A stretch of 64,000 nt of DNA from JAJDUF01 sp965238265. Lineage in GTDB: Bacteria; Chloroflexota; UBA11872; UBA12225; JAJDUF01. This document shows positions 38,433 through 46,778 of this stretch, piece after piece. Position 1 is the stretch's first letter, and the number at the start of each line of letters is the position of its first letter. The translations under genes and the position numbers were made by a program. Under the pieces are notes generated by a model that did no database searches, was not told the origin of the DNA, and saw only the letters and a list, made by a program, of their open reading frames with translations. The DNA lies in NCBI GenBank assembly GCA_965238265.1, contig OZ250185.1:992001-1056000 (forward strand), given 5' to 3'.

Positions 38433-38900
38433 TTACCGGCCTAGCAGCGGATTCACGCCCCTGACATTTACTCCATAGTCATAGACCAAATCTCCCCCGG
38501 TCATCCCGGATAAAACCAATCCGACTATGCCAATCAAAACGACGGCCAGATAAAGAGGCGTTGTGCCAGCATCCGCTCCTTTCCTGCAAGAAATCCAGCG
38601 CCAGATTGTCAGTGCGGTGAAGAACGCGGTAACGGCAAAGCTCCAATTTTGATGCACCTCGATCACGCCATGTGGCTCGGTTTCTTCATAGGGAAAATGA
38701 GAGATAAGGCCGGTTACACTGGCAATGAGCGCTCCTAGTGTGCCGGTCCACAGCAAAAGCCAGGAGGTGTGCTGCAAGTTGGCACTGGATTTGATGTGCA
38801 TTGCAACACTCACCCCGGCACTCACAACGAGGAGCGCGATTGGGAAATGAGCAGCGATAGCGTGCAAATCCTGAAGCGTATCGGTCAGTATTTGCAACAT
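38433..38900 (-). CDS. DUF2231 membrane protein
   Basis: The 155-residue protein has four hydrophobic segments and the DUF2231 hallmark LHAIAAHFPIALLVVSAGVS near the N terminus (a conserved His-Pro pair) and GMTGGDLVYDYGVNV near the C terminus. The family's role is unknown; it is often found with cytochromes or metal-related proteins. It is convergent with proX and separated from it by a hairpin. Confidence 0.85.
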   Translation of the reverse strand: MLQILTDTLQDLHAIAAHFPIALLVVSAGVSVAMHIKSSANLQHTSWLLLWTGTLGALIASVTGLISHFPYEETEPHGVIEVHQNWSFAVTAFFTALTIWRWISCRKGADAGTTPLYLAVVLIGIVGLVLSGMTGGDLVYDYGVNVRGVNPLLGR

Positions 38901-38953
38901 TTCTATCTCCGCGTATGCCGAGAGCTGCTCTGCGTCAGGAGCTACCGCATTCT

Positions 38954-39700
38954 TTAGACGTCCACCACACGCCCCGCTGGCAGGTGGGTGAGGCGGCCTT
39001 CAAGACTATCGTGGAGGCGGTAGTGCAGCAGCCACTCTCCGGCTTGGGGATCACGTACCTCAGCGGTCGTGTCAACCACGGTGGTTAGCATCGCCGCCGG
39101 CCAGTCCGGACTACCATTCAGCAGGGTGAGGGCCCACGCGGCGAGCACCGTGGCCTCGTTTCCTTGCACATAGAGGCGTACCCGGTCGGCCGCGGACCAG
39201 CCGGGGTGAAACGTCGCCAGCAGGAGTGTCGGGTAGCCGGCGGCGTTGGGCCACTCCACTACACGGGTGCGCGGGCTGACCGGGAGATCGCGGATCGTGG
39301 CGATGTCTACGGCCGGGAAGGCGACCCCGAGCACCATCAGGCCGATCTCGTAGAGCGCCTGCGGCTCGGTGCCAGCTAAGGGCTGCACGCGCAGCCACCC
39401 GAAAAGCTGGCGCCAGGCGTCAGGAGCAAACCCGGCCACGGCATCGCAGGCGCCCGGTGTAGCGAAATACGGGAACAGCCGCGGCCAGCGCGCCGTCACC
39501 GCGCGCAGCATCTCGGCCAAGACTTCCGGTCCGGCCATGTCAGCGACATCGGGCCGGCGGCGCTGATCGGCGGCGCCGAGCCGACGCGGTATGGCCTCGG
39601 TCGCTTCCAGCCACAGCAGCGTATAGAGGGCAAACGCGGCGTGGCGGGCTAACTCGCGATCCGGGGATAGCGCCCCGGTCAGGTCGGGTCCACTCTCCAT
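38954..39700 (-). CDS. Protein of unknown function
   Basis: The 248-residue protein is soluble, rich in Ala, Leu and Trp, and I do not recognise it. Visible landmarks are ELARHAAFALYTLLWLEATE near the N terminus, RWPRLFPYFATPGACDAVAG in the middle and a C-terminal beta-rich part with DPQAGEWLLHYRLHDSLEG. The high-GC codon use is even along its length, so it is probably a real gene. It has no operon partner; its start faces a small palindromic repeat at 39771. Confidence 0.6.
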   Translation of the reverse strand: MESGPDLTGALSPDRELARHAAFALYTLLWLEATEAIPRRLGAADQRRRPDVADMAGPEVLAEMLRAVTARWPRLFPYFATPGACDAVAGFAPDAWRQLFGWLRVQPLAGTEPQALYEIGLMVLGVAFPAVDIATIRDLPVSPRTRVVEWPNAAGYPTLLLATFHPGWSAADRVRLYVQGNEATVLAAWALTLLNGSPDWPAAMLTTVVDTTAEVRDPQAGEWLLHYRLHDSLEGRLTHLPAGRVVDV

Positions 39701-39770
39701 GCACCGGCGAGTGTAGCACGCCCACCCACCTCCGGCCGGCCTGGTAGAATGCCCGCAGCGTGAGCAGGAC

Positions 39771-39857
39771 CTACCCCCAACCCCCTCCCTGAAGGGAAGG
39801 GACTACCGGGCGCTGCACTGACTCCCCTGCCCTGGAGGGAAGGGGACGGGGGTTAGG
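39771..39857. repeat. Small palindromic repeat, family A, copy 1
   Basis: CTACCCCCAACCCCCTCCCT, GAAGGGAAGG and, in reverse, CCCTGGAGGGAAGGGGAC and GGGGGTTAGG form imperfect inverted arms around a short centre. A second copy lies at 42536-42623. Both are between genes, directly upstream of plus-strand genes. Confidence 0.85.
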
Positions 39858-39884
39858 TGAAAACTAGGCAAAGACGCACAGACG

Positions 39885-40499
39885 ATGGATCAGTCACAGG
39901 ACAACGCAGGTAGCCCTACGCCGGCCCCCGGCGTATCACCCGCGGCAGACGATCTGGCGCGGGTCGAAATCCGCGGCCTGAGGTTGGAGGATCAGGCCGC
40001 GGTAGAGGCCATCACGGCCGAGGCGTTCCGGGGCGTATCCATTGATGAAGTCATCGAGCAGCGGTTCGGGTCGCTGCGGCCGCTCTCCTGGCAGACGATC
40101 AAGAGCACGGCGGTCGGCGCCGAGGTGCGCGAGCAGGCCGCGACCTGCTTTGTGGCCGAGCTGGACGGGCAGGTGATCGGCTACATTACGACCGCGGTAT
40201 CCCAGCGCACGAGCACGGGGCGCATTCCCAATATCGGCATTGCGCGCGGCTACCGTGGCCTGGGCCTGGGCACCCGGCTGATCGAGTACGCGCTGGCTTA
40301 CTTCCGGCGGCAGGGCCTGCGGCTCGCACGCATCGAGACCCTGGTGCAGAATAGCGTTGGTGACTACCTCTATCGGAAGCTAGGATTCCAGGAGATTGCC
40401 CGTCAAATCCACTTCGCCCTGCCGCTGGTGGATACAGCACCAGGTTCCGCCGCCGCCGCGTGTCAGGAGCCGGATCACACTCACGAGGTCATGCCATGA
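39885..40499 (+). CDS. GNAT-family N-acetyltransferase
   Basis: The 204-residue protein has the GNAT core: IRGLRLEDQAAVEAITAEAF, CFVAELDGQVIGYITTAVS, the acetyl-CoA-binding IGIARGYRGLGLGTRLIEYAL (Q/R-x-x-G-x-G/A) and a C-terminal ETLVQNSVGDYLYRKLGFQE. The acceptor is unknown. Its stop overlaps the start of the next gene (ATGA at 40496-40499), so it is translationally coupled to a sugar isomerase-like protein. The first 30 residues are low-complexity. Confidence 0.88.
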   Translation: MDQSQDNAGSPTPAPGVSPAADDLARVEIRGLRLEDQAAVEAITAEAFRGVSIDEVIEQRFGSLRPLSWQTIKSTAVGAEVREQAATCFVAELDGQVIGYITTAVSQRTSTGRIPNIGIARGYRGLGLGTRLIEYALAYFRRQGLRLARIETLVQNSVGDYLYRKLGFQEIARQIHFALPLVDTAPGSAAAACQEPDHTHEVMP

Positions 40500-41335
40500 G
40501 ATTTGCCTGCTGCAACGAACTCCTTGAAGACTGGCCGCTGGAGCGACAGTTTCGTTTCTTGCGCGAAGTTGGCTACGAGGGCATCGAGGTGGCGGCCTTC
40601 ACCCTGGCACCACGGATCACCGACGTCACGACCGGGCAACGCGCCGCCATCCGCCGGCTGGCGGCCGACGTGGGCGTGGCCATCACCGGCCTGCACTTCC
40701 TACTCGCACGGACGGAGGGCCTGCACCCCACGTCCCCCGATGCGGCCGTGCGCCGGCGCACAGCGGACTATCTGCGCGCGCTCGTGGACTGCTGCGCCGA
40801 CGTTGACGGGCGGTTCATGGTGTTCGGGTCGCCGCAGCAGCGCAATCTGGCGGAGGGCGTGAGCGTGGAGGATGGCCGACGCTCGCTCATCGAGGTGCTG
40901 CACGCGGCGCTGCCGGCCGCGGCGGATGCCGGCGTCACGATCTGCCTCGAACCGCTCCCGCCGCCGCAGTCGAACTTTGTCCGCACAACGGACGAGGCGA
41001 TCAGCATTATCGCGGAGGTCAACCATCCCCACCTGCGCCTCATTCTCGACGGGCGCAGTCTGGCCGCCCAAACGCAAACGCAGCAGCAGAGCCTGGCCGA
41101 GATTATCCGCACTACGGAGGGGTACACGGCCTACTGTCAGGCCAACGATGCCAATAGCGGCGGTCCCGGCGCCGGTGACACCGACTTCGTGGAGATCTTC
41201 GGCGCCTTGCACGAGATCGGGTACGATGGCTGGATGTCGGTCGAGGCGTTCGACTTCAGCCCCGGGCCGGAGAACGTTGCCCGCGATAGCCTCGCGTACA
41301 TGCAGCGGGCCTACGCGGCCGCCGTAGCGGAGTAG
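40496..41335 (+). CDS. Xylose isomerase-like TIM-barrel protein (sugar epimerase/isomerase)
   Basis: Starting at the ATG inside the GNAT stop codon, the roughly 279-residue protein is an AP_endonuc_2/xylose-isomerase-like barrel: LREVGYEGIEVAAFTLAP, GVAITGLHFLLA, VTICLEPLPPPQSNFV, LILDGRSLA, and GYDGWMSVEAFDFSPGPEN. The Glu and His/Asp positions in LEPL and SVEAF fit the metal site of D-tagatose 3-epimerase-type enzymes. It probably isomerises or epimerises a sugar or a related polyol; substrate not deducible. Confidence 0.85.
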   Translation: MRFACCNELLEDWPLERQFRFLREVGYEGIEVAAFTLAPRITDVTTGQRAAIRRLAADVGVAITGLHFLLARTEGLHPTSPDAAVRRRTADYLRALVDCCADVDGRFMVFGSPQQRNLAEGVSVEDGRRSLIEVLHAALPAAADAGVTICLEPLPPPQSNFVRTTDEAISIIAEVNHPHLRLILDGRSLAAQTQTQQQSLAEIIRTTEGYTAYCQANDANSGGPGAGDTDFVEIFGALHEIGYDGWMSVEAFDFSPGPENVARDSLAYMQRAYAAAVAE

Positions 41336-41473
41336 GAATACCGACCGGCGCGTGCGGCGGTGCCCGCGCCGCCAAGGCACGTGACTTGACGGCCGGAATA
41401 GTATACTATCATCGTTCGACTGGGAGGCGGCAATAGTTCTCACGCCGCCTGGCGTCATGACGGAGGAGTAGGC

Positions 41474-42481
41474 ATGGGATCGCTGACACAAGCGCAGGTT
41501 GACAGCTTCAACGAACAGGGATACCTCGTCGTCGAGGACCTGCTGGAACCCGAGGCTATCCTCGATCCGGTCATTCAGGAGTATCACGGAGTTCTCGATA
41601 GACTCGCCGACCATCTCTATACGCAAGGCGATATTGCCTCGCGCTATGAAGAGCTTCCCTTCAGTGAGCGCATCACTCGCATCTCTGCCGAGACCGGCAA
41701 GAACCACCAGCAGTTCTACGACTTCTCTCTGCCGTTTAGCGGCGTCAAGCACGACACGCCTTTCTGGACCGGCCCGGCGGTGTTCAACGCCTTCGTCTAT
41801 GAGCCGCTGCTCGACGTCATCGAATCGCTCATCGGCCCGGAGATCTACTCGAATCCGGTCCAGCACGTGCGGATCAAGCCACCGGAGCAGTACCTCCCCA
41901 AGAACGAGCACGGCGACGCGGTCATCGGTATGACGCCCTGGCACCAGGATCATGGAGTGGTGACACCGGAGGCCGATGATACGCGGATGCTCACCGTCTG
42001 GTTCCCGCTTCTCGATGCACCGCTCGAAAAGGGGCCGCTGCGGATCGTACCCGGGAGCCATCGGGGTGACCTGCTCACGCATTGCTTGAACTACATGGGT
42101 AACAAGCTCACGCCGCCGGCGTCCCGCCAGATCCCGGAGAAGCTCTTCGCGGCCGGGATGGCCAAGCCGATGCCCTTGGACCGCGGTAGCGTGCTCTTTC
42201 TGCACAAGCGGACGGTCCATTCTTCGCTGCCCAACGTCAGCGAGGAGGTCCGCTGGAGCTTCGATCTCCGCTACAACCCCACGGGCGAGCCGACCGGGCG
42301 ACACCTGTTCCCCGGCTTTGTCGCGCGGAGCCGCGCCAACCCCGAGACGGAGCTACGCGACCCCGACCGCTGGGCCCGGCTCTGGCTGGAAGCCCGCGAA
42401 ACCATGTCCCGGATCAACCAAGACGGTCAGTCGGACGTGCAGTTTGGTCGCTGGGGCGACGATCACCCCGACTGCGCCTAG
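41474..42481 (+). CDS. Phytanoyl-CoA dioxygenase (PhyH) family oxygenase
   Basis: The 335-residue protein begins with the typical VDSFNEQGYLVVEDLL. The iron site is intact: H157-x-D159 in PWHQDHG and H249 in HKRTVHSSLPN, with R260 (EEVRWSFDLRYNP) positioned to bind 2-oxoglutarate. It is a non-heme Fe(II)/2-oxoglutarate-dependent hydroxylase. Such genes are often expanded in symbiont-type genomes and act on diverse small molecules, so lipid hydroxylation should not be assumed. GGAGGAG precedes the ATG. Confidence 0.92.
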   Translation: MGSLTQAQVDSFNEQGYLVVEDLLEPEAILDPVIQEYHGVLDRLADHLYTQGDIASRYEELPFSERITRISAETGKNHQQFYDFSLPFSGVKHDTPFWTGPAVFNAFVYEPLLDVIESLIGPEIYSNPVQHVRIKPPEQYLPKNEHGDAVIGMTPWHQDHGVVTPEADDTRMLTVWFPLLDAPLEKGPLRIVPGSHRGDLLTHCLNYMGNKLTPPASRQIPEKLFAAGMAKPMPLDRGSVLFLHKRTVHSSLPNVSEEVRWSFDLRYNPTGEPTGRHLFPGFVARSRANPETELRDPDRWARLWLEARETMSRINQDGQSDVQFGRWGDDHPDCA

Positions 42482-42535
42482 AGCTGCTCCGTCAGGAAAA
42501 CGTCCGATCCGCCTCCCTGTGGGGGGGGGGCTGCC

Positions 42536-42623
42536 CCTACCCCCAACCCCCTCCCTGAAGGGAAGGGGCTACCGGTTGCATTGATGACTCCCCTTCCCTG
42601 GAGGGAAGGGGCCGGGGGTTAGG
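42536..42623. repeat. Small palindromic repeat, family A, copy 2
   Basis: This copy is nearly identical to 39771-39857 at both arms (CTACCCCCAACCCCCTCCCT and GGAGGGAAGGGGCCGGGGGT) with a diverged centre. It is preceded by a run of eleven or so G residues, which could be a slippage-prone site. Confidence 0.85.
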
Positions 42624-42653
42624 TCCAACCCTGCTCGTCCGTGAGGTACACCT

Positions 42654-43823
42654 ATGACTGCAACCACTGTTGTCGTACAGGCCGGCTTTCATCGGCGGCG
42701 CAGCTGCCCCCTGCTGGCAACGCTACCGGCCGCTGCGGCCCAGGGGGCGATGACCCTCCACGATGACCGCGGCCGGTTGACGCCCTATCAGGTGGAGCCG
42801 GCGGCCGAGCCGGGACAGGTGCGGTTGGCCTGGCTCCTCGACGATCTCCCGGCCGGCGAGACCCGCCGCTACACCGTAGCTACCGCCGGCAGCAGCGCCG
42901 CGCCGCCGGCTCCCGCCGGTGTGACGCTGACCGACCAGGACGGGACACACTTGGACATCACGGTCGGCGGCGACCGCTTCACTTCCTATTACTATGCCGG
43001 GGAGCTGGCCCGGCCCTACTTCCATCCCGTCGTCGGGCCGGGCGGTGGATTAGTGACGCGCGGCTTCCCGATGGAGCCGGACGTGCCCGGTGAAACGCAT
43101 GACCATCCGCATCACCGGGGCATCTATTTCGCGCATGGCGATGTCAACGGCACCAACAACTGGAGCGAGGTCGCCGGGCACGCCACGATGCGGCACCAAC
43201 GCTTCGAGCGGCTGATCTCCGGCCCGGTGCAGGGGAGCTTCACCCAGTCGCTGGACTGGCTCGATACCGCGGGCGCGGTCGTGCTGACGGAGCAGCGCAC
43301 CGTGACCGTCTACCACACACTCAACGACGAGCGGCTGCTTGATGCGTCGCTCTCGTTCCGGGCCAGCGCCGGCGCAGTGACCTTTGGCGACACGAAGGAA
43401 GGTGGCCTCATCTCCGTGCGGGTAGCCACCAGCATGGACGCCAAGGAGGCGGGACGCATCGAGAACGCCGCCGGTGGCATCCAAGAGGCGGAGACGTGGG
43501 GCAAGCGCGCCCAGTGGTGCGACTACTCCGGCCCGGTCGCCGGCCAAACGCTCGGTGTCTGTCTGATGGATCATCCCGACAACCCTCGCCATCCGACGCA
43601 CTGGCACGTCCGCGACTACGGGCTGATGACGGCTAACCCCTTCGGCCTCCGCGACTACCGGCGCGACCCGGCGCAGCGTGGCGATTGGCTGCTCCAAAAC
43701 AGCGCCCGGCAGACCTTCCGCTACCGGGTGCTGATCCACCGCGGCAACGCCCGCGAGGCCGCCCTCCACGCGCGCTACCAAGACCTCGCCCACCCGCCGG
43801 CCGTCACCGTCGAGACGAGCTAA
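42654..43823 (+). CDS. DUF6807/PmoA-family protein
   Basis: The 389-residue protein has an N-terminal beta-rich domain and the DUF6807 core: YYYAGELARPYFHPVVGPGG, TRGFPMEPDVPGETHDHPHH (His-rich), RGIYFAHGDVNGTNNWSE, and RVATSMDAKEAGRIENAAGG. Annotated in databases as methane oxygenase PmoA, but the family is not a monooxygenase subunit; it occurs beside sugar catabolic genes and probably acts on glycosides. It follows the PhyH gene, separated by a palindromic repeat. Confidence 0.82.
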   Translation: MTATTVVVQAGFHRRRSCPLLATLPAAAAQGAMTLHDDRGRLTPYQVEPAAEPGQVRLAWLLDDLPAGETRRYTVATAGSSAAPPAPAGVTLTDQDGTHLDITVGGDRFTSYYYAGELARPYFHPVVGPGGGLVTRGFPMEPDVPGETHDHPHHRGIYFAHGDVNGTNNWSEVAGHATMRHQRFERLISGPVQGSFTQSLDWLDTAGAVVLTEQRTVTVYHTLNDERLLDASLSFRASAGAVTFGDTKEGGLISVRVATSMDAKEAGRIENAAGGIQEAETWGKRAQWCDYSGPVAGQTLGVCLMDHPDNPRHPTHWHVRDYGLMTANPFGLRDYRRDPAQRGDWLLQNSARQTFRYRVLIHRGNAREAALHARYQDLAHPPAVTVETS

Positions 43824-43957
43824 TCCACGGCGGCATTGGCTCCCTCACCGACCCACCGGCCTGAGCCACAGGGCGCCCACAAGGGACGCCCCCACCAATG
43901 GCAATCCTACGTAGGGGCACCCCTGGTAGGTGCCCTGATACCTAACCCAGTGAGCCG

Positions 43958-44031
43958 CCTCACCCCCGCCGGCCTCCGGCGGACTCCCCCTCTCTATCAC
44001 TCGGCGATGGAGAGGGGGCCGGGGGGTGAGG
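43958..44031. repeat. Small palindromic repeat, family B, copy 1
   Basis: CCTCACCCCCGCCGG pairs with CCGGGGGGTGAGG, and ACTCCCCCTCTCTATC with GATGGAGAGGGGG. The same core occurs at 45294-45342 and 59478-59525. Confidence 0.85.
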
Positions 44032-44121
44032 CCCGCGAAGGTGCAGTTGAAACGTCTCTAGCCCGCTGATATGCTAGGGGTGTCGCGCATACAGTCGGTT
44101 GCCGGATGAAGGAGGGCGTGA

Positions 44122-44340
44122 GTGCCGAGTAAGGGAGCGCTGGAGGTTGATGGACTGGTCAGAGAGACGCTGCCCAATGCCGTCTTCCGGGTAGAGCTGG
44201 ACGGCGGTCATCGCGTGCTTGCGCATATTGGCGGGAAGATGCGCAAGCACTATATCCGGGTCCTCGTGGGGGACCGGGTCCGTATCGAGTTATCGGAATA
44301 TGACCTCACCAAGGGGCGCATTACCTGGAAGTATCGCTAA
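44122..44340 (+). CDS. infA: Translation initiation factor IF-1
   Basis: The 72-residue OB-fold protein matches IF-1 over its whole length: EVDGLVRETLPNAVFRVELD, HRVLAHIGGKMRKHYIRVL, GDRVRIELSEYDLTKGRITW. It binds the ribosomal A site during initiation. It uses a GTG start at 44122 with a GGAGGG site 7 bases upstream. In many bacteria infA sits in the ribosomal-protein cluster; here it stands alone among unrelated genes. Confidence 0.96.
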   Translation: MPSKGALEVDGLVRETLPNAVFRVELDGGHRVLAHIGGKMRKHYIRVLVGDRVRIELSEYDLTKGRITWKYR

Positions 44341-44374
44341 ATCGCTTGATCCTACCTGGCCCCCACCCTAGCCA

Positions 44375-44524
44375 TCAGCGATGCCGTGCCGTACCGGTAT
44401 TGACCCGTGCCCGGCGCCGAGCGGCCGTCGCCTTGGCCTCCCGCCGCAGACGGAGGGCGAGATAGGCGAGGGTGAACAAGACGATGACGGTCAGCAAGTA
44501 GATCAGAAAGAGGTCGTGCTCCAT
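44375..44524 (-). CDS. Small single-pass membrane protein
   Basis: The ATG at 44524 with a GGAGGG site 7 bases upstream encodes about 49 residues: a membrane segment FLIYLLTVIVLFTLAYLAL followed by a basic tail (RLRREAKATAARRRARVN). This looks like a real small protein, oriented with its tail in the cytoplasm. No family recognised. The longer frame to 44575 is rejected because it lacks a ribosome site. Confidence 0.5.
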   Translation of the reverse strand: MEHDLFLIYLLTVIVLFTLAYLALRLRREAKATAARRRARVNTGTARHR

Positions 44525-44785
44525 AGCCCAGACCCTCCGAGCTAGAACGAGTGACCGGGGCAGTCCGTTGTGCATGGCGGCGGCGGGCCGGACACCGCAC
44601 CGTCGCTGGCTCTACGCCGGCTCACTCGGCCGGCACATACCGGCACGAATGCCAACACCCAACGACGCTGCGTGCATTGCTCTTGCTGCGCCCAGCGGTA
44701 GAATGGACGGGGCAACGGCCCACACGGCGCTGCCAGGCCGGGCACTCCGGCCTCGCGGCGCGCGGTCAGGAAGAGGGAGTGCGGC

Positions 44786-45076
44786 ATGGAATTTTGGAGT
44801 GCAGCCGTCATAATCGTGACGATTGGCTGCGTTACCGGCGTGATCACCACGGCCATTGACAAATTCGCCAGCGGTAAGCGCCGCCGCCTGGAAATCGAAC
44901 TCAAGGCCGAACGGAAACAAACGTCCCTCACGCAGCGGCGGGTGTCGGAGCTGGAGGAAGACAATCAGCGGCTACGCCAGCAGCTGGAATGGCACACCCG
45001 CCTGCTGACGGCCCAAGGCAACGAGCGCTCGCGCCTCAGCGAGCACAGCGAGCCGGAGCCGAGCCAGCGCTTGTAG
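44786..45076 (+). CDS. Small membrane protein with coiled coil
   Basis: The 96-residue protein has a membrane segment at residues 4-24 (WSAAVIIVTIGCVTGVITTA), then a basic stretch and a coiled coil (KQTSLTQRRVSELEEDNQRL). The layout resembles PspB-like small envelope proteins but sequence similarity is not clear. GAGGGAG lies upstream of the ATG. It is followed by a cluster of palindromic repeats. Confidence 0.55.
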   Translation: MEFWSAAVIIVTIGCVTGVITTAIDKFASGKRRRLEIELKAERKQTSLTQRRVSELEEDNQRLRQQLEWHTRLLTAQGNERSRLSEHSEPEPSQRL

Positions 45077-45108
45077 GGGCAGTTGGTGCTGGCCCCCTCC
45101 TCCCTTTT

Positions 45109-45185
45109 GTCAGCATCAGGATTATCAGGATGGAAGGATGGGCCGGATAAGCACCCGACCAATCCTGTCCATTCCTGATGCTGAC
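45109..45185. repeat. Palindromic mini-element with 13-bp perfect ends
   Basis: GTCAGCATCAGGA (45109-45121) is the exact reverse complement of 45173-45185. The interior also contains CAGGAT/ATCCTG pairs. Size 77 bp; resembles a MITE or REP-type element. Confidence 0.75.
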
Positions 45186-45210
45186 AAGGTACGCGCTTTA
45201 CACCCGCCGC

Positions 45211-45235
45211 TGGATTCCCGCTTGCGCGGGAATGA
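45211..45235. repeat. REP-type palindrome, family C
   Basis: TGGATTCCCGC-TTGC-GCGGGAATGA forms a stem with a 4-base loop. The same motif builds the element at 52715-52808. Confidence 0.75.
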
Positions 45236-45293
45236 CAACGAGAAGGCGTGAGAATGACGGAGGGGACCGGGATGATGGCGGCACAGGCGGCGG

Positions 45294-45342
45294 ACTCCCC
45301 CTCGCTATCACTCGGCGATGGAGAGGGGGCCGGGGAGTGAGG
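45294..45342. repeat. Small palindromic repeat, family B, copy 2
   Basis: ACTCCCCCTCGCTATCACTC followed by GGCGATGGAGAGGGGGCC and GGGGAGTGAGG repeats the core of 43958-44031. It ends about 25 bases from the 3' end of the aminotransferase gene. Confidence 0.85.
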
Positions 45343-45367
45343 CAGGTCACTGACCACTGGCCACTAC

Positions 45368-46720
45368 TCAGGCTGCGGCCAGCTCGCGTGTCGTGGCAGC
45401 GAGGGCTTGGTCGAGCAGCTCGACGATGCGATCAATCTGCGCTTCGGTGACGACCAGCGGCGGACAGAGCAAAAAGTGGTCGCCACGCACCCCATCCACG
45501 CAGCCACTCCCCGGATAGATCACGAGGCCGCGCTCGAAACAGTGGGCCGCCAGGCGAGCGCTGGCGCCTACCTCGGGCGGGAACGGCTCCTTGGTCGCGC
45601 GATCAGCGACAAGCTCCACACCCAGCAGCAGGCCGCGACCGCGAATGTCGCCGACGAGGGCATGCTTTCGCCAGCGCTCGGCCTGCGCGAAGAGATACTC
45701 CCCGTGCGTCGCCGACCGCTGCACCAGATCGTCTTCCACCACAATGTCGAGCACCGCGGACCCGACGGTGGCCGACAGGGGATTCGCCGCGTAGGTGAAG
45801 ATGTGGTCGAAGGTCACTTGTTGCTCGGCGAAGACCGACCACACGCGATCAGACACCGCCACGGCGCCGAGGGGGGCGTAGCCGCCGCTAATGCCCTTCG
45901 CCATGGTCATCAGATCGGGCACCACCGACCAGTGCTCCATGCCAAAGGTCTTCCCGGTACGACCAAACCCGGTGATGACCTCATCGGCGATAAAGAGCAC
46001 GTCGTAGCGGTCACAGATTTCGCGGATGATGGGGAAATACTCCGGTGGCGGCACGGTAGCGCCGGCCGCCGCACCCACGATCGGCTCGGCAATAAAGGCC
46101 GCAACCCGTTCCGGCCCGGCTTCTTGGATCGCGGTCTCCAGCGCCGTAGCGCACTCCAGCGCGCAGTCGGGATAGGTCTTGCCGAAGGGACAGCGATAAC
46201 AATAGTTCGGCTCGATGTGCGGGAAGTCCAGCAGCAACGGCTCGAACTTCGCCCGCCGTCCGCGGTGGCCGGTGGCGGAGAGGGCGCCCAAGGTAGCGCC
46301 GTGGTAGCTCTGCCACCGCCCGATAACCACGTGCCGCTCCTGGCCGCGGGCGAGATAGTATTGGCGCGCCAGCTTGATGGCCACTTCCGTCGCCTCGGAG
46401 CCGCCCGAGGTGAACAGGAAGTGTTGCAGCGTGCCCGGCGTGAGCGCCCCCAGCCGCCGGGCCAAGTCCTCTGCCGGCCGGTTGCTAAAAATGTTGGAGA
46501 TGCAGTACGTCAGGGTCCCGGCCTGCCGACCGATGGCCTCAGCCACACGCGGCTCGCCGTGCCCCACGAGCGCCACGGCGATGCCGGCGATAGCGTCAAT
46601 GTATTCCTTGCCGTCTTGGTCGTAGACGTAGATGCCCTCGCCGCGGACGAGCGTGGGGTATTCCCGCGCGGGATTGAGCGGGAACACGGCTCCGTTCCGG
46701 GCTGGCGCTTGCTGTTGCAT
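45368..46720 (-). CDS. Class III PLP-dependent aminotransferase
   Basis: The 450-residue protein starts at the ATG at 46720 (MQQQAPARNG). Class III features: LFTSGGSEATEVAIKLARQ (105-120), WQSYHGATLGALSATGHRG (136-154), D246 in FIADEVITGFGRTG, and the PLP lysine K275 in MAKGISGGYAPLGA. The unusual CYRCPFGKTYPDCALEC segment (174-190) occurs in a branch of omega-amino acid and beta-amino acid transaminases. The amino donor cannot be fixed. A perfect palindrome lies just upstream. Confidence 0.92.
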   Translation of the reverse strand: MQQQAPARNGAVFPLNPAREYPTLVRGEGIYVYDQDGKEYIDAIAGIAVALVGHGEPRVAEAIGRQAGTLTYCISNIFSNRPAEDLARRLGALTPGTLQHFLFTSGGSEATEVAIKLARQYYLARGQERHVVIGRWQSYHGATLGALSATGHRGRRAKFEPLLLDFPHIEPNYCYRCPFGKTYPDCALECATALETAIQEAGPERVAAFIAEPIVGAAAGATVPPPEYFPIIREICDRYDVLFIADEVITGFGRTGKTFGMEHWSVVPDLMTMAKGISGGYAPLGAVAVSDRVWSVFAEQQVTFDHIFTYAANPLSATVGSAVLDIVVEDDLVQRSATHGEYLFAQAERWRKHALVGDIRGRGLLLGVELVADRATKEPFPPEVGASARLAAHCFERGLVIYPGSGCVDGVRGDHFLLCPPLVVTEAQIDRIVELLDQALAATTRELAAA

Positions 46721-46747
46721 ATCGGCCTCTTTCTCCGGTCCGCTGCG

Positions 46748-46772
46748 GTAGGGGCGCAGCATGCTGCGCCCA
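46748..46772. repeat. Palindrome, family D, copy 1
   Basis: GGGGCGCAGCATGCTGCGCC is a perfect self-complementary stretch, found again at 51810-51837, in both cases between genes. Confidence 0.7.
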
Positions 46773-46778
46773 CTCCCC

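Noticed and set aside
40700..42304. 534-codon minus-strand frame
   Set aside because: It runs antisense to the TIM-barrel and PhyH genes and across their intergenic region; both sense genes have intact motifs.
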